The notes below the pieces were generated by a model. That model saw nothing but the letters and a program-made list of their open reading frames with translations, had not been told where the DNA came from and searched no databases. Shown in pieces: positions 9,801-20,406 of a stretch of DNA of 64,000 nt; within the stretch, counting starts at the first letter, position 1; each line of letters opens with the position of its first letter. Location of the stretch: positions 62,001 through 126,000 of the forward strand of contig NZ_JAUCZG010000008.1 of assembly GCF_030373225.1 (NCBI RefSeq), in the 5' to 3' direction. This DNA comes from Hydrogenophaga sp. GTDB lineage: Bacteria; Pseudomonadota; Gammaproteobacteria; Burkholderiales; Burkholderiaceae_C. Both the position numbers and the translations under genes were made by a program.

Positions 9801-11653
9801 GGTTTGACGCGCAGTCGCTTGAGCGTTCCTTGCAGCGTTTCGTTGTCTGCCGAAAGCAGCAGGCCTTCGCGCCAGATCTTGAGTGCCTGTTCCCGCTGGC
9901 CTTTCGACCACAGCACTTCGCCGAGGTGGGCCGCGATCTCCGGATCCGGACGCTTGCCGTAGGCCGACTGAAGGATCTCGAGCGCGCGGGCCGTGTTGCC
10001 CATGCGGAATTCGACCCAACCCAGGCTGTCCAGGATGTAGGCGTCGCCGGGCGCCAGCTCCACGGCCTTCTCGATCAGGCGCTTGGCTTCGGGCAGGCGC
10101 TCGTTGCGGTCGGCCAGCGAGTAGCCCAGCGCGTTGTAGGCGTGGTGGAAGTCGGGCTTGGCCGCGATCAAGGCACGCAGCAGCACCTCCATGTCGGCAG
10201 GCTTGCCCGCCTTCTCGGCCATCATGGCCTGGTCGTACCGCAGGTCCGCTTCGTCGGGGTAACGCGCCACGGCTTCGCCGTACACCTCGTAGGCCTCCTG
10301 CCAGGCCTTGAATTCGCGCAGCAGCTGGGCCTCGGCCACCAGCTTCAGGCGTGCGTCTTCGGGGCGCCGCTCGGGCTGGCTGCGCAACAGGGCACGGGCT
10401 TGAGGCATCTGGCCCTGGCGAGCCAGCAACGACGCCCGGCGCATCTGGGCGGCCATGATGTCATCGGCGTTTTCGATACGGTCCAGCCACGCAGCGGCCG
10501 CGGCATAGTCCTGCCGTTTCTCCGCGATCTGCGACATCATCAGGTAGGCCTGGGTGAGGCCCCGGGCAGAGCGTTCGTCTCCCGCCTGCCGGGCCAGGGT
10601 CATGTACTTCTCCAGCGATGCGGTGGCCGCAGGCAGGGCGTTTTCCTGCAACTGCAGCGAGCCCAGCAGCAGCCAGGGCTCGGCTTGATCGGCTTGTCGC
10701 GTGGTGAGTTTTTCCAGCTGGACGCGTGCCTCCACATTGCGCTGGGCGTCAAGCAGGGTTCGCGCATAGCTCAGCGCCACAGCGGTGTCTGTCGATGTGG
10801 TGATGCTGCTGGCTTCGAGCTGCTGGCGCACGATGGGCTCGGCCTCTTGCTCACCGCGTTCCATCAGCTCCAGCGCCAGCAGGGCCGGGAAGGGCGAGGC
10901 CGGATCGGCCGTGTGGCCCAGCCGGGCGGACACCAGAGCCTCGGGCAACTGGTCCTGCACAAAGTACATGCGGCCGATCGATGTGAAGGCGGGCGCCGCA
11001 TGGGCCGGTTGTTTGAGGTAGGGGCCCAAGGCCTCACGAACCACGGCCGCCGCCAGGCTCTTGTCGGACGCACGTGAAAAGGTCTGGGGAATCGCGTTGA
11101 TGGTGTCGTTGCGGTCGGCGTCCGACGCGCCCTTCAGGATGGCCTGCAGCACCGGCCCGGTTTCGCCGACGCGGTTGAGGGCCAGCAGGATCTGCAATTC
11201 GAAACGCCTGGCCTCCGAACTGCCGGGAAGTTCCTGTGCCCAAGCGCGCGCAGCGGCAAGTGCTGCGTCGCCCGACCTGGCTTGCAGGGCCACTTCAACC
11301 GCACGCCGGTACAGCAACGGGTCGCGTTGTTTGCGCGCTGCATCAAGGATGAAGGAGTAACCCGTGCCCGGCTCGCCTGCGCGCACGTTGAGTTCACCGA
11401 GCAGCAACTGGTAGAAGAGCGGTGCGTTGAGTGCCGAATTGACGACCTCACCGGCGCCCGGCGCAGCCGCCGGCACGGGTGCTGGCGCCGTCGCGGGGGG
11501 GGGTGAAGTCTGGGCCCAGGCGCTCCAGATGCTGCCCGCTGCGGCCAGCGCGACGGCGGTGTGGCGCAGCAGGCCGGCCGAGATCACCGCGCGGGAACCC
11601 GGCAAACGGGCACGCTGGGTGGACGGGCCTTGGGAGCGGAGCACGGTATTCAT
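9797..11653 (-). CDS. Tetratricopeptide-repeat protein, probably exported
   Basis: This 618-residue protein has an N-terminal hydrophobic segment ending near SAWAQ, followed by a Pro/Ala linker. The rest is alpha-helical TPR repeats. The best are near the C-terminus: FHHAYNALGYSLADRNERL and AYILDSLGWVEFRMGNTARA. Proteins with this layout occur upstream of lolB in many betaproteobacteria and may work in envelope biogenesis, but the role is not known. Its stop overlaps the lolB start (ATGA), which suggests a shared function or at least co-expression. Confidence 0.85.
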   Translation of the reverse strand: MNTVLRSQGPSTQRARLPGSRAVISAGLLRHTAVALAAAGSIWSAWAQTSPPPATAPAPVPAAAPGAGEVVNSALNAPLFYQLLLGELNVRAGEPGTGYSFILDAARKQRDPLLYRRAVEVALQARSGDAALAAARAWAQELPGSSEARRFELQILLALNRVGETGPVLQAILKGASDADRNDTINAIPQTFSRASDKSLAAAVVREALGPYLKQPAHAAPAFTSIGRMYFVQDQLPEALVSARLGHTADPASPFPALLALELMERGEQEAEPIVRQQLEASSITTSTDTAVALSYARTLLDAQRNVEARVQLEKLTTRQADQAEPWLLLGSLQLQENALPAATASLEKYMTLARQAGDERSARGLTQAYLMMSQIAEKRQDYAAAAAWLDRIENADDIMAAQMRRASLLARQGQMPQARALLRSQPERRPEDARLKLVAEAQLLREFKAWQEAYEVYGEAVARYPDEADLRYDQAMMAEKAGKPADMEVLLRALIAAKPDFHHAYNALGYSLADRNERLPEAKRLIEKAVELAPGDAYILDSLGWVEFRMGNTARALEILQSAYGKRPDPEIAAHLGEVLWSKGQREQALKIWREGLLLSADNETLQGTLKRLRVKP

Positions 11654-11744
11654 CGGTTCATGATAATGGAAGGGTTTCGGGGTGCTGTGGTCAGACAGGA
11701 AGACCGCACAAGCGTTCCGGACGCCTTGAAAAAATCAACGATCC

Positions 11745-12560
11745 ATGCCCGAACTCCCCGAAGTTGAAGTCACACGGCGCAGTTTTGCCGACCGCATTGC
11801 CGGGGCCTCGATCCTGCATCTGCGCATGGGCAAGGCGTTGCGCTGGCCGCTGGGTTGCGAGACGGCCGCCCTTCATGGCCGCACGGTGGTGTCGGTGAGC
11901 CGGCGCGGCAAATACCTCCTGCTCAACCTGGACCGGGGCCATCTGCTGGTGCATCTGGGCATGTCGGGCAGCCTGCAGTTCGCGGTCACGCTGCCGCCCC
12001 CGGGCGTGCACGATCACTTCGAGTTGTTGACCACACGGGGCAGCTTGCGGCTGCACGATCCCCGGCGTTTCGGAGCCGTGGTCTACGCCGACGCCCTGAA
12101 CGATGCTGTGGCCGTCAAGTTGCTGGGTGGCCTGGGTGTGGAGCCGCTCGAGGGCGGATTTGATCCGCTGGCGTTTCACCGTGCCCTGCAACTGCGCCGC
12201 TCGGTCATCAAGCAGGTTTTGCTGTGCGGTGACATCGTGGTGGGGGTGGGCAACATCTACGCCTCGGAAGCCTTGTTCATGGCCGGCATTCGCCCGACCA
12301 TGCGGGCCGATCGCATCAGCAAGCCGCGTGCCGCGCGTCTGCACGCGGCCATCGTCGAGGTGCTGACCCGGGCCGTGGCTCTGGGCGGCAGCACCCTGCG
12401 CGATTTTTCGAATGCCGAGGGTCGTTCGGGCTACTTCCAGCTCGATGCCATGGTCTACGGTCGGGAAGGACAACCCTGCAGGGCATGCGGCAGGCCCGTC
12501 AAAGCCATCCGGCAGGGCCAGCGATCGACGTTTTTCTGCACCTCTTGCCAGAAAAGCTGA
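11745..12560 (+). CDS. mutM: Formamidopyrimidine-DNA glycosylase (MutM/Fpg)
   Basis: MutM excises 8-oxoguanine and formamidopyrimidines and nicks the abasic site. The 271-residue protein starts MPELPEVE, with Pro2 the catalytic nucleophile and Glu3 the general acid. [10 protein letters not shown] (helix-two-turn-helix) and a C-terminal zinc finger with C.AC and C.SC pairs are intact. It diverges from the TPR gene. It lies two genes from mutY, its partner in the 8-oxoguanine defence pathway. Confidence 0.97.
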   Translation: MPELPEVEVTRRSFADRIAGASILHLRMGKALRWPLGCETAALHGRTVVSVSRRGKYLLLNLDRGHLLVHLGMSGSLQFAVTLPPPGVHDHFELLTTRGSLRLHDPRRFGAVVYADALNDAVAVKLLGGLGVEPLEGGFDPLAFHRALQLRRSVIKQVLLCGDIVVGVGNIYASEALFMAGIRPTMRADRISKPRAARLHAAIVEVLTRAVALGGSTLRDFSNAEGRSGYFQLDAMVYGREGQPCRACGRPVKAIRQGQRSTFFCTSCQKS

Positions 12561-12653
12561 GCGTCGGGGCAGCCCGGCTGTCGGTCATGCACGCCGACCA
12601 GCATTGCGAGGGGAGCCGATGCTATATTGACCGATGGTTACAACAACAGAGCT

Positions 12654-14597
12654 ATGAGTTTCAATCAGGAATTTGATCAACATGGCGTGTGGCGCAAGCA
12701 GTTTGCCTTGCGCCTGCGTCTGCTTGCCGAGTGGTTGACCGACCACGACCTGATGGAGCCCGGCATCCGTGAACGCCTGGACGGGCTGCACGCCCAGGTC
12801 AAGAACGACAAGATCATGGTCGCTTTCGTGGCCGAGTTCTCGCGCGGCAAGTCCGAGCTGATCAATGCGGTGTTTTTCGCAGGCTACGGCCGCCGCATCA
12901 TGCCGGCGAGCGCGGGCCGCACCACCATGTGTCCCACCGAGTTGGGCTACGACGCCGAGGTGCCGCCCTGCCTTCGCCTGTTGCCCATCGAGACCCGCAT
13001 GCAACCCCTGTCCCTGCTGGACTGGCGCAACGCCCCCGACAAATGGGAACGCGTGGATCTCGACGTGAACGATCCCAAGCAACTGGCCCGGGCCATCCAA
13101 AAAGTGGCCGAGGTTCGCCGGGTCACGCTGGACGAAGCGCGTGGACTGGGTTTCTGGAGCGATGAAACGCCCGAAGACAACCCGCTGGCCGGTGCCGACG
13201 GCACGGTGGAGGTACCCAGGTGGCGCCACGCCCTGATCAACATGGCGCACCCGCTGCTCAAGCAAGGCCTGGTGATTCTGGACACACCCGGACTCAACGC
13301 CATCGGTGCCGAACCCGAGCTGACGGTGAGCCTCTTGCCCCAGGCGCAGGCGGTGGTGTTCATCCTCGCGGCCGATACCGGCGTGACCAAGTCCGACCTC
13401 ACCATCTGGCGCCAGCATCTGTCGGTGCTGGGGGAAGGCAAGGAATCGCGCCTGGTGGTGCTCAACAAGATCGACACCATGTGGGACGCGCTGAGCTCTC
13501 CCGAGCAAGTGCAGTTGCAGATTGCTTCGCAGCGCACCGACTCTGCCGAGATCCTCGGGCTCTCGCCCAGGCAGGTTCTGGCGGTGTCCGCCCAGAAGGG
13601 TCTCCTGGCCAAGGTCAATCGGGACAAGAAATTGCTCGAAGCCAGCAACCTGATGGAGCTGGAAACGGCGCTGGGTGTGGACCTCCTGGGTCAGCGGCGC
13701 AAGATCCTGAGTGCGGCCGTGGCCACCGGCATCCAGGCCTTGCGGGTGGAAACCACCCGCATGGTGCACACCCGCTCGCGCGACCTGGTCGAGCAGATTC
13801 AGGAGCTCGAAGGATTGCGCGGAAAGAACGCCGGGGTGATCAAGCAGATGCGCCTTCGCATTGAACAGGAGCAGGCAGACTTCGATGCCAGCGGCGCCAA
13901 GATACAGGCCGTGCGCTCGGTGCATCTGCGTTTGCTCAAGGACCTCTTTGCGATGTTGAGTGCCACGCACCTCAAGGCCGAGGTGTCGGTGCTGTCCAAG
14001 GCGCTGCGGCAACCCGGCATCAAGCTCGGTGTGCGCCGCGCCTACGACCACACCTTCGACCGTCTTCGCGCCGACATGCTCAAAGCCGACGGCATGGCGG
14101 GCGACATCCAGTCCATGCTGGAGGGCAGCTTCAAGAGCCTGAACGCCGAGTACGGGTTTTCGCTGCAGGCGCCCACGCCGCCCAAGCTGGCCCAATACGT
14201 CAACGACCTGGACCTGATCGAAAAAAGCCATCTGCAGTATTTGAGCCTGGGCAATGCGCTCAAGCTCGCACAGCCCGAATTCGCCGAGCGTCTGGCGCGT
14301 GCGCTCATGAGTCGACTGCGCGTGGTCTACGACACGGCGGTCAACGAAGTTGAACTGTGGAACAAGTCGGCGGCGGCCCAGCTTGATGCGCAGCTGCGCG
14401 AACGTCGGCGAAACTTCACCCGCCGCATCGAAGCCGTCTCGCGCATCCAGCAAGCGGCGGGGGGATTGGACGAGCGCATTCGCGAACTCCAGACCCACCA
14501 GGGCAAGCTCAATGTGCTCGATGCCAAGTTGTCCGAGCTGACCGACCACCTGCTGGCTGCCCCCGAAGAAGAGTCCGACGAAGCCCTGGCCGCATGA
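12654..14597 (+). CDS. Dynamin-family large GTPase
   Basis: This 647-residue protein has a G1 P-loop in FVAEFSRGKSELIN and a G2 region with GRTTMCPTEL. G3 is DTPGLNAIG and G4 is LNKID. This is followed by long helical segments likely to form coiled coils (about residues 380-600). It resembles bacterial dynamin-like or YjdA/CrfC-type GTPases. There are no clear membrane segments. The start at 12654 is preceded by TATATT at 12623-12628. Its stop overlaps the mutY start by 4 bases. A role in membrane remodelling or in chromosome positioning is possible but unproven. Confidence 0.85.
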   Translation: MSFNQEFDQHGVWRKQFALRLRLLAEWLTDHDLMEPGIRERLDGLHAQVKNDKIMVAFVAEFSRGKSELINAVFFAGYGRRIMPASAGRTTMCPTELGYDAEVPPCLRLLPIETRMQPLSLLDWRNAPDKWERVDLDVNDPKQLARAIQKVAEVRRVTLDEARGLGFWSDETPEDNPLAGADGTVEVPRWRHALINMAHPLLKQGLVILDTPGLNAIGAEPELTVSLLPQAQAVVFILAADTGVTKSDLTIWRQHLSVLGEGKESRLVVLNKIDTMWDALSSPEQVQLQIASQRTDSAEILGLSPRQVLAVSAQKGLLAKVNRDKKLLEASNLMELETALGVDLLGQRRKILSAAVATGIQALRVETTRMVHTRSRDLVEQIQELEGLRGKNAGVIKQMRLRIEQEQADFDASGAKIQAVRSVHLRLLKDLFAMLSATHLKAEVSVLSKALRQPGIKLGVRRAYDHTFDRLRADMLKADGMAGDIQSMLEGSFKSLNAEYGFSLQAPTPPKLAQYVNDLDLIEKSHLQYLSLGNALKLAQPEFAERLARALMSRLRVVYDTAVNEVELWNKSAAAQLDAQLRERRRNFTRRIEAVSRIQQAAGGLDERIRELQTHQGKLNVLDAKLSELTDHLLAAPEEESDEALAA

Positions 14598-15709
14598 GCG
14601 TGCCTGGCCCGGGCGCAGAACTGCCTGCCGCGTTCGCCCCCCGGCTGATCGACTGGCAGCGGCGCGCCGGGCGCAGCGGTTTGCCCTGGCAGGGCAGTCG
14701 GGATCCTTACCGCGTGTGGTTGTCCGAGGTGATGCTGCAGCAAACCCAGGTGAGCACGGTGCTGGGCTACTACGGACGCTTCCTCGACCGTTTTCCCGAT
14801 GTGCACACCCTGGCGGCCGCCGAAACCGACGAGGTGATGGCGTTGTGGAGCGGCTTGGGCTATTACAGCCGTGCGCGCCATCTGCACCGCTGTGCCCAGA
14901 CCGTTGTGCTGCGCCATGCCGGCGCGTTTCCCTCCACGGCCGCAGAGCTGGAGAAGCTGCCGGGCATCGGCGCATCCACGGCGGCCGCCATCGCGGCGTT
15001 CTGTTTCGGTGAACGGGTGTCCATCGTTGACGGCAACGTGCGCAGGGTGCTGACTCGCCTGCTCGCGTTTGAGGGAGACCTGGCGCAGACCGCGTCTCAG
15101 CGGGCGCTGTGGGAGCAGGCACAGAACCTGTTGCCTCTGCACCCATCAGCCGATGACATGACCGCTTACACGCAGGGCCTCATGGACCTGGGTGCGACCG
15201 TGTGCACGCGCAGCCGGCCAGCCTGCGAGCTTTGCCCCATGCAGCCGATCTGCCTGGGCTGGCGGTCGGGTGAGCCACAGCGGTTCCCGATCAAGACCCG
15301 CACCCTCAAGCGTCGGCACGAAAGCTGGTGGTTGTTGATGCTGCTGTTGCGTGGCGGGCAGGACCGCATCTGGCTGCAGCGCCGGCCCGCCAGTGGCATC
15401 TGGGCCGGCTTGTTTTGCCCGCCGGTTTACCCGAGCGAAGAGGCGGCGCGCGAGGCGCTCGGACCCATGCAGGCCGGCGGACTCGCGGCGCTGGACGCTG
15501 TGAGCCACAGCCTGACACACCGCGAGCTGCGCCTGCACCCCATGCTGATGCAACTGCAGGCAGAGCCTCAGGGCGAGGCCTGGCCCGATGGCCAGTGGGT
15601 CAGTGTGGCGATGCTTGAACAGCACGGTCTGCCTGCGCCGGTCAAGCTGCTTCTGCAGAACTTGTTCAAACCCTCTTTGTTCGAGGCGGCAGCAGCGGGC
15701 AGCAACTGA
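14594..15709 (+). CDS. mutY: A/G-specific adenine DNA glycosylase MutY
   Basis: MutY removes adenine mispaired with 8-oxoguanine. The 371-residue protein has LPWQGSRDPYRVWLSEVMLQ, the helix-hairpin-helix LPGIGASTAAAI, and the catalytic Asp in VDGNVRRVL. The iron-sulphur cluster is formed by CTRSRPACELCPMQPIC. The C-terminal NUDIX-like domain that recognises 8-oxoguanine is present. Its ATG overlaps the dynamin-like GTPase stop, and it ends 1 base before the convergent rapZ stop. Confidence 0.97.
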   Translation: MSVPGPGAELPAAFAPRLIDWQRRAGRSGLPWQGSRDPYRVWLSEVMLQQTQVSTVLGYYGRFLDRFPDVHTLAAAETDEVMALWSGLGYYSRARHLHRCAQTVVLRHAGAFPSTAAELEKLPGIGASTAAAIAAFCFGERVSIVDGNVRRVLTRLLAFEGDLAQTASQRALWEQAQNLLPLHPSADDMTAYTQGLMDLGATVCTRSRPACELCPMQPICLGWRSGEPQRFPIKTRTLKRRHESWWLLMLLLRGGQDRIWLQRRPASGIWAGLFCPPVYPSEEAAREALGPMQAGGLAALDAVSHSLTHRELRLHPMLMQLQAEPQGEAWPDGQWVSVAMLEQHGLPAPVKLLLQNLFKPSLFEAAAAGSN

Positions 15710-15710
15710 A

Positions 15711-16652
15711 TCAGGCCGTTCCGGCCCGCGCAGTCGGCGCTGCAGGCCAGGCGTCGGCTTCGCGGTGGCGCACCCGGCTCGACCAGTCCACCGCAAAGGT
15801 GCGGGCGAGTTGCTCGACCAGATACACCGAGCGGTGTTGTCCTCCGGTGCAGCCGATCGCCACCGTCACATAGCTGCGGTGGTCGCGCAGCATCTGGGGC
15901 AGCCAGTGTCCGAGGAAATCGCTGATTTGCTGCTCCATCTGTTGCACTTCCGGTTGTGCCGCCAGGTAGGCGGCAACCGGCGCATCGCGCCCGGTCAGCG
16001 GCTTGAGTTCGGGCTCGTAGTGCGGATTGGCCAGCATGCGCACATCAAACACAAAGTCGGCGTCCATGGGAATGCCGCGTTTGAACGCGAACGACTCGAA
16101 CACCAGTGTGAGTGGCGCCTGCGTGGCGCCCAGCAGGTCCTTGATCTGGCTGCGCAGGTGCGTGGGCCGGATCAGGCTGGTGTCGAGCACCAGCGCCTGG
16201 TCGCGAAGCTCGGCCAGCAGCTCGCGTTCCTGTTCGATGGCATCGGTCAATGCGCGATGCTGGTCGTTGAACTGTTTGAGCGACAGCGGATGCAGCCGAC
16301 GGGTCTCTGAAAAACGGCGCACCAGGGTGTCGGTCGTCGCGTCGAGGAACACCGTGGTGAGGTTCACCGGTCGCTGGGCATGCCGCTGCAGTTGCGCGAG
16401 TCGCTTGGGCAAACCCGGCAGCGAAGCGGCGCTGCGCACATCCATGGCGATGGCGACCTTGCTGGCTTTGTGGCTTTGCTCAAGCTCGATGAAAGGCTCG
16501 AGGAGCTCGGGCGGGAGGTTGTCCACGCAGTAAAACCCCACATCCTCCAGCGCGGTGAGTGCCACCGACTTGCCGGAGCCGGACATGCCGGTGATCAGCA
16601 CCAGGCGAATCGGAGTGTCTGGGGTGGTGGACATGATGGGTGTTTTGGGCAT
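15711..16652 (-). CDS. rapZ: RNase adapter protein RapZ
   Basis: RapZ is a nucleotide-binding protein that in E. coli guides RNase E to the GlmZ small RNA. In bacteria lacking GlmZ the role is less clear. The protein has a Walker A motif in [13 protein letters not shown], followed by [12 protein letters not shown]. The C-terminal signature is [15 protein letters not shown]. The ATG at 16652 follows the recN stop immediately (TGAATG), suggesting coupling. A second ATG at 16634 (MSTTPDTP) is an alternative start. Confidence 0.93.
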   Translation of the reverse strand: MPKTPIMSTTPDTPIRLVLITGMSGSGKSVALTALEDVGFYCVDNLPPELLEPFIELEQSHKASKVAIAMDVRSAASLPGLPKRLAQLQRHAQRPVNLTTVFLDATTDTLVRRFSETRRLHPLSLKQFNDQHRALTDAIEQERELLAELRDQALVLDTSLIRPTHLRSQIKDLLGATQAPLTLVFESFAFKRGIPMDADFVFDVRMLANPHYEPELKPLTGRDAPVAAYLAAQPEVQQMEQQISDFLGHWLPQMLRDHRSYVTVAIGCTGGQHRSVYLVEQLARTFAVDWSSRVRHREADAWPAAPTARAGTA

Positions 16653-18296
16653 TCAGGCAGACAGGAGTTCGCGGGCGTGGGCCAGCGAGATTTCCGACTT
16701 CTCGTTGCCACCGAGCATGCGTGCGAGCTCGACCACGCGTGCCTCGTGCGCGATCGGTGCGACTGTGCTGAGCGTTTGTTTCCCGACCCGCTGTTTGCTC
16801 ACCAACAGATGGTGGTCGGCGCAGGCCGCCACCTGGGGCAGATGGGTCACGGCCAGCACCTGGCGATCACGTCCGAGCTGGCGCAACAGCTGGCCCACCG
16901 TGTGCGCCACGGCGCCACCAATGCCGGAGTCCACTTCGTCAAAGATCAGTGTGGGTGCCTGCCCCAGTCGACTCGTGACCACCGAAATCGCCAGTGCAAT
17001 GCGCGAGAGCTCGCCGCCCGAGGCCACCTTGCCAACGGGTTTGGGTGTCGTGCCGGCATGGCCCGCCACGCGAAACTCGACCAGCTCCCAGCCGTGCGCC
17101 TGCGGCTCCTCAAGGCGCTGCAAGACCACTTCAAACACGCCCCCTTGCATGCCCAGGGACTGCATGCTTTGTGTGACCGCTTTCGACAGCCGGGGCGCGG
17201 CCTTCTGGCGTTCCCTGGTGATGGTCTGCAACTCGGCATTGAACGCCTTGAAGGCGGACCGTTCGGCGGCCTGCAAGGCATCGAGATCCAGCGCCTGGTC
17301 GATGGTGGCCAGTTCACTCTTCCACTGGGCGAGCACGTCGGCGAGTTCTTCGGGGCTGCGTCGGTAGCGGCGTGCCAGCGACACCCACAGCGCCAGTCGC
17401 TGGTCGAGCGATGCCAGGCTGGTGGGGTCCTGGTCGGTGTGGCGCGCGTACTGGTGCAGGTTGTGCACGGTGTCCTGCACCTGCGCCAGTGCTGCCTCGA
17501 GTGCGGCGATCGGGTCTGCAAAGCGCGGCTCGATGTGGGCCTGCGCCTGCAGCGCCGCCAGGGCCCGGTGGATGAGCGCGGCCGCATTGGCCTCTTCGTC
17601 GTCCAGCGCCGTGACAGCCGCCTGCGCGGCATCCAGCAGCCCTTGTGCGTTGGCCAGGCGGCTGTGCTGGGCGTTGAGTTCGGCCCATTCGTCCGGCAGC
17701 GGCGACAGCTTGTCAAGCTCGGCGATCTGCCAGGCCAGGCGCTCGCCTTCCTGCCGCAGCGTGTTCTGTTTTTCGGTGGCGTTGTCCAGCAGTTTGCGTT
17801 GCTGGCGCCACCGGGCCCAGGCCTGGGTGGCCGCGGAGGTGTCGATGCCGGCATAGGCGTCGAGCAGGTCGCGCACGGCGTCGGCGCGCGTGAGGCTCTG
17901 CCATGCATGCTGCCCGTGGATGTCGACCAGGCCATCGGCCAGCGCCTTGAGCTGTGCCATGGTGGCTGCGCTGCCGTTGATCCATGCGCGACTTCGGCCT
18001 TCGGTGTCCACCGTGCGGCGCAACAGCAGACCGTCTTCGATCGGGAATCCCTGCTCCTCGAGCCATGGGTGGATCGATGCGGGCGCATCGAACTCGGCGG
18101 CAATTTCACAGCGTGCAGCGCCTTCGCGCACCACGCCACTTTCGGCGCGCGCACCCAGCGCCAGCTGGAGGGCGTCGATGAGGATGGACTTGCCGGCACC
18201 GGTTTCGCCCGTGAGCACGCCAAAGCCCTGGTCCAGATCGAGATCAAGGGACTGCACGATGACGAAGTCACGCAGGGCAATTCGGCGCAGGCTCAT
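16653..18296 (-). CDS. recN: DNA repair protein RecN
   Basis: RecN is an SMC-like ATPase acting in double-strand-break repair. The 547-residue protein begins MSLRRIALRDFVIVQ, with Walker A GETGAGKSIL. It has a central coiled coil, and signature and Walker B regions in ASGGELSRIALAI and LIFDEVDSGIGG. The start at 18296 gives the typical N-terminus. The longer open frame from 18644 overlaps nadK and is rejected. It is downstream of nadK, with 43 bases between. Confidence 0.96.
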   Translation of the reverse strand: MSLRRIALRDFVIVQSLDLDLDQGFGVLTGETGAGKSILIDALQLALGARAESGVVREGAARCEIAAEFDAPASIHPWLEEQGFPIEDGLLLRRTVDTEGRSRAWINGSAATMAQLKALADGLVDIHGQHAWQSLTRADAVRDLLDAYAGIDTSAATQAWARWRQQRKLLDNATEKQNTLRQEGERLAWQIAELDKLSPLPDEWAELNAQHSRLANAQGLLDAAQAAVTALDDEEANAAALIHRALAALQAQAHIEPRFADPIAALEAALAQVQDTVHNLHQYARHTDQDPTSLASLDQRLALWVSLARRYRRSPEELADVLAQWKSELATIDQALDLDALQAAERSAFKAFNAELQTITRERQKAAPRLSKAVTQSMQSLGMQGGVFEVVLQRLEEPQAHGWELVEFRVAGHAGTTPKPVGKVASGGELSRIALAISVVTSRLGQAPTLIFDEVDSGIGGAVAHTVGQLLRQLGRDRQVLAVTHLPQVAACADHHLLVSKQRVGKQTLSTVAPIAHEARVVELARMLGGNEKSEISLAHARELLSA

Positions 18297-18339
18297 GGTG
18301 GGTGTGGGGCGTTGTGAACAGGCGGGATTCTGCGGGTCC

Positions 18340-19257
18340 TCAGACCCCTTCGTTCCAGTGCAGCTTCTTCCGCAGGGTATCGAAATAGCTCCATCCCACC
18401 GGATGCAGCAGGCGCAGGGCATGGTCGGAGCGGCGCACCACGATGCGGTCACCGTGCAGCAGGCTGGTGAAGGACTGCATGTCGAAATTCGCGCTGGCTT
18501 CCTTGCCCGAGACGATTTCCACCGCGATCTCGCTGTGACCCGGCAAAACGACGGGTCGGTTCGACAAGGTGTGTGGTGCGATCGGGACCAGCAGCCAGCC
18601 GCCGATGGCCGGGTGCAACAGCGGCCCGCCGGCAGACAGGGCATAGGCGGTGGAGCCGGTGGGGGAGGCGATGATCAAGCCGTCTGCGCGCTGGTTGGCC
18701 ACGAAATGCCCGTCCACCTCGACGCGCAGTTCGATCATGCTCGCCGCTCCACCCCGGTTGACGACCACGTCGTTGAGGGCGGTGGCCTCGAAGACACAGC
18801 GGCCATCGCGCCAGATGCCGGCGGCCATGAGCGAGCGTGGATCGTCTTCGAACGATCCACGCAGGATGGGGCGCAGCGTGTCGCGGAAGTCCTCGAAAGG
18901 AATGTCGGTGATGAAGCCCAGTCGCCCCTGGTTGATGCCCACCAGCGGTACGCCGAAGCGTGCCAGCTGGCGCCCGATGCCCAACATGGTGCCGTCGCCG
19001 CCCACCACCAGCGCCAGGTCGCAGTGCTGGCCCATGGCCGGCACGGAGAGCGAGGGGTACTGGTTCAGGCCGGTGTTGAGCCAGGTCTCCTGCTCCAGCG
19101 ACACATCGCAACCTTCGTCGTGCAGGAAATGCGCGATTTCCTCGACAGCGTCCCGCGAACCGGGTGCCTGGTATTTGCCGACGATGGCCACATGCGAGAA
19201 ACGCAAGGGACGGCCCGATGGGGTGGGAGCGGACCGTGTGTCGGGGGGCAGGTTCAT
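18340..19257 (-). CDS. nadK: NAD kinase
   Basis: NadK phosphorylates NAD to NADP. The 305-residue protein contains the diagnostic GGDGTMLG motif and the second conserved segment [27 protein letters not shown] is also typical. The ATG at 19257 is chosen because the frame upstream of it runs into the space before hrcA. The order hrcA (divergent)-nadK-recN is common in betaproteobacteria. Confidence 0.96.
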   Translation of the reverse strand: MNLPPDTRSAPTPSGRPLRFSHVAIVGKYQAPGSRDAVEEIAHFLHDEGCDVSLEQETWLNTGLNQYPSLSVPAMGQHCDLALVVGGDGTMLGIGRQLARFGVPLVGINQGRLGFITDIPFEDFRDTLRPILRGSFEDDPRSLMAAGIWRDGRCVFEATALNDVVVNRGGAASMIELRVEVDGHFVANQRADGLIIASPTGSTAYALSAGGPLLHPAIGGWLLVPIAPHTLSNRPVVLPGHSEIAVEIVSGKEASANFDMQSFTSLLHGDRIVVRRSDHALRLLHPVGWSYFDTLRKKLHWNEGV

Positions 19258-19339
19258 GCGCAAATTACAACATAGCCCGTCTGTGGCGGATTGACCGAAA
19301 ACCCTCGTTTGCAAACGGCCTCAGGCATCGGTCTCTCCG

Positions 19340-19345
19340 TAAAAT
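19340..19345 (+). promoter_or_regulatory. -10-like hexamer (TAAAAT) 6 bases before hrcA
   Basis: TAAAAT matches the -10 consensus at five positions and lies 6 bases before the hrcA ATG. If used, the message would be leaderless. A CIRCE operator (TTAGCACTC-N9-GAGTGCTAA) is not visible here, so self-repression by HrcA is not supported. Confidence 0.35.
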
Positions 19346-19351
19346 GAAGCG

Positions 19352-20371
19352 ATGTTGGACGAACGTGCGAAGCTGCTGCTCAAAGCCCTTGTCGAGCGAT
19401 ACATCGCCGACGGCCAGCCCGTGGGTTCGCGCACCCTGGCGCGCGCGGCGGGCATGGAGCTGTCGCCCGCCACCATCCGCAACGTGATGAGCGACCTGGA
19501 AGAACTCGGACTCATCGCCAGCCCCCACACCTCGGCAGGACGCATCCCCACCGCCCGCGGCTACCGCCTGTTTGTCGACACCATGCTCACCGTGCGCCGC
19601 GAGGGGCTTTCGCCAGTGAGCGAAATGTCGACGCCGGGCATCGAGGCGGGCCAGCCCCACCGCGTCATCAGCCATGCGGCCAACATGCTCTCCAGCCTGT
19701 CGCAGTTCGTCGGCGTGATCACGGCCCCGCGTCGCGCCACGGTGTTCCGCCACATTGAATTCCTCAGCCTGTCCGAGCGCCGGGTGCTGGTGATCATCGT
19801 CTCGCCCGAAGGCGAGGTTCAGAACCGCATCATCCACACACAGGCCACGTTCACCCAGCCGCAACTGCTCGAGGCAGCCAATTTCCTCAACAGCCACTAC
19901 TCGGGGCTGACCATGGAGGCGGTGCGGGAGCGGCTGAAGAACGAGGTTGACGCGCTGCGCGGTGAAATCGCCGATCTCATGAAGGCAGCGGTGGACATTG
20001 GTGCCGAAGGCGACGCGGCACAAGACGAGGTGGTCGTGTCGGGCGAACGCAATTTGCTGTCGGTGACCGAGTTTTCGAGCGACATGGGCAATCTGCGCCG
20101 CATGTTCGATCTGTTCGAGCAAAAGACCCAGCTCATCCGCCTGCTCGACGTTTCTGCGCAAGCGGACGGTGTGCGCATCTACATTGGTGGCGAGAGCCAG
20201 GTGGTGCCCTACGAAGACCTGTCGGTGGTCACGGCACCCTACGAGGTGGACGGACAGATCGTCGGCACGCTCGGCGTGATCGGCCCCCAGCGCATGCCGT
20301 ACGAACGCATGATCCAGATCGTTGATGTCACTGCCAAGCTGGTGGGCAACGCCTTGAGTCACCACAAATAG
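19352..20371 (+). CDS. hrcA: Heat-inducible transcription repressor HrcA
   Basis: HrcA represses groESL and related chaperone operons by binding CIRCE elements and is itself stabilised by GroEL. The 339-residue protein begins with the winged-helix domain ([49 protein letters not shown]). A GAF-like domain and a C-terminal domain ending in [11 protein letters not shown] follow. No dnaK, grpE or groESL genes are in the window. Confidence 0.97.
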   Translation: MLDERAKLLLKALVERYIADGQPVGSRTLARAAGMELSPATIRNVMSDLEELGLIASPHTSAGRIPTARGYRLFVDTMLTVRREGLSPVSEMSTPGIEAGQPHRVISHAANMLSSLSQFVGVITAPRRATVFRHIEFLSLSERRVLVIIVSPEGEVQNRIIHTQATFTQPQLLEAANFLNSHYSGLTMEAVRERLKNEVDALRGEIADLMKAAVDIGAEGDAAQDEVVVSGERNLLSVTEFSSDMGNLRRMFDLFEQKTQLIRLLDVSAQADGVRIYIGGESQVVPYEDLSVVTAPYEVDGQIVGTLGVIGPQRMPYERMIQIVDVTAKLVGNALSHHK

Positions 20372-20406
20372 AGCGAACCGTGGCCGGCCCTACAATCCCG
20401 CCTTCC

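Noticed and set aside
20355-20396. TTGAGT as -35 for the CAT tRNA
   Set aside because: Its distance to TACAAT is about 30 bases, far from 17.
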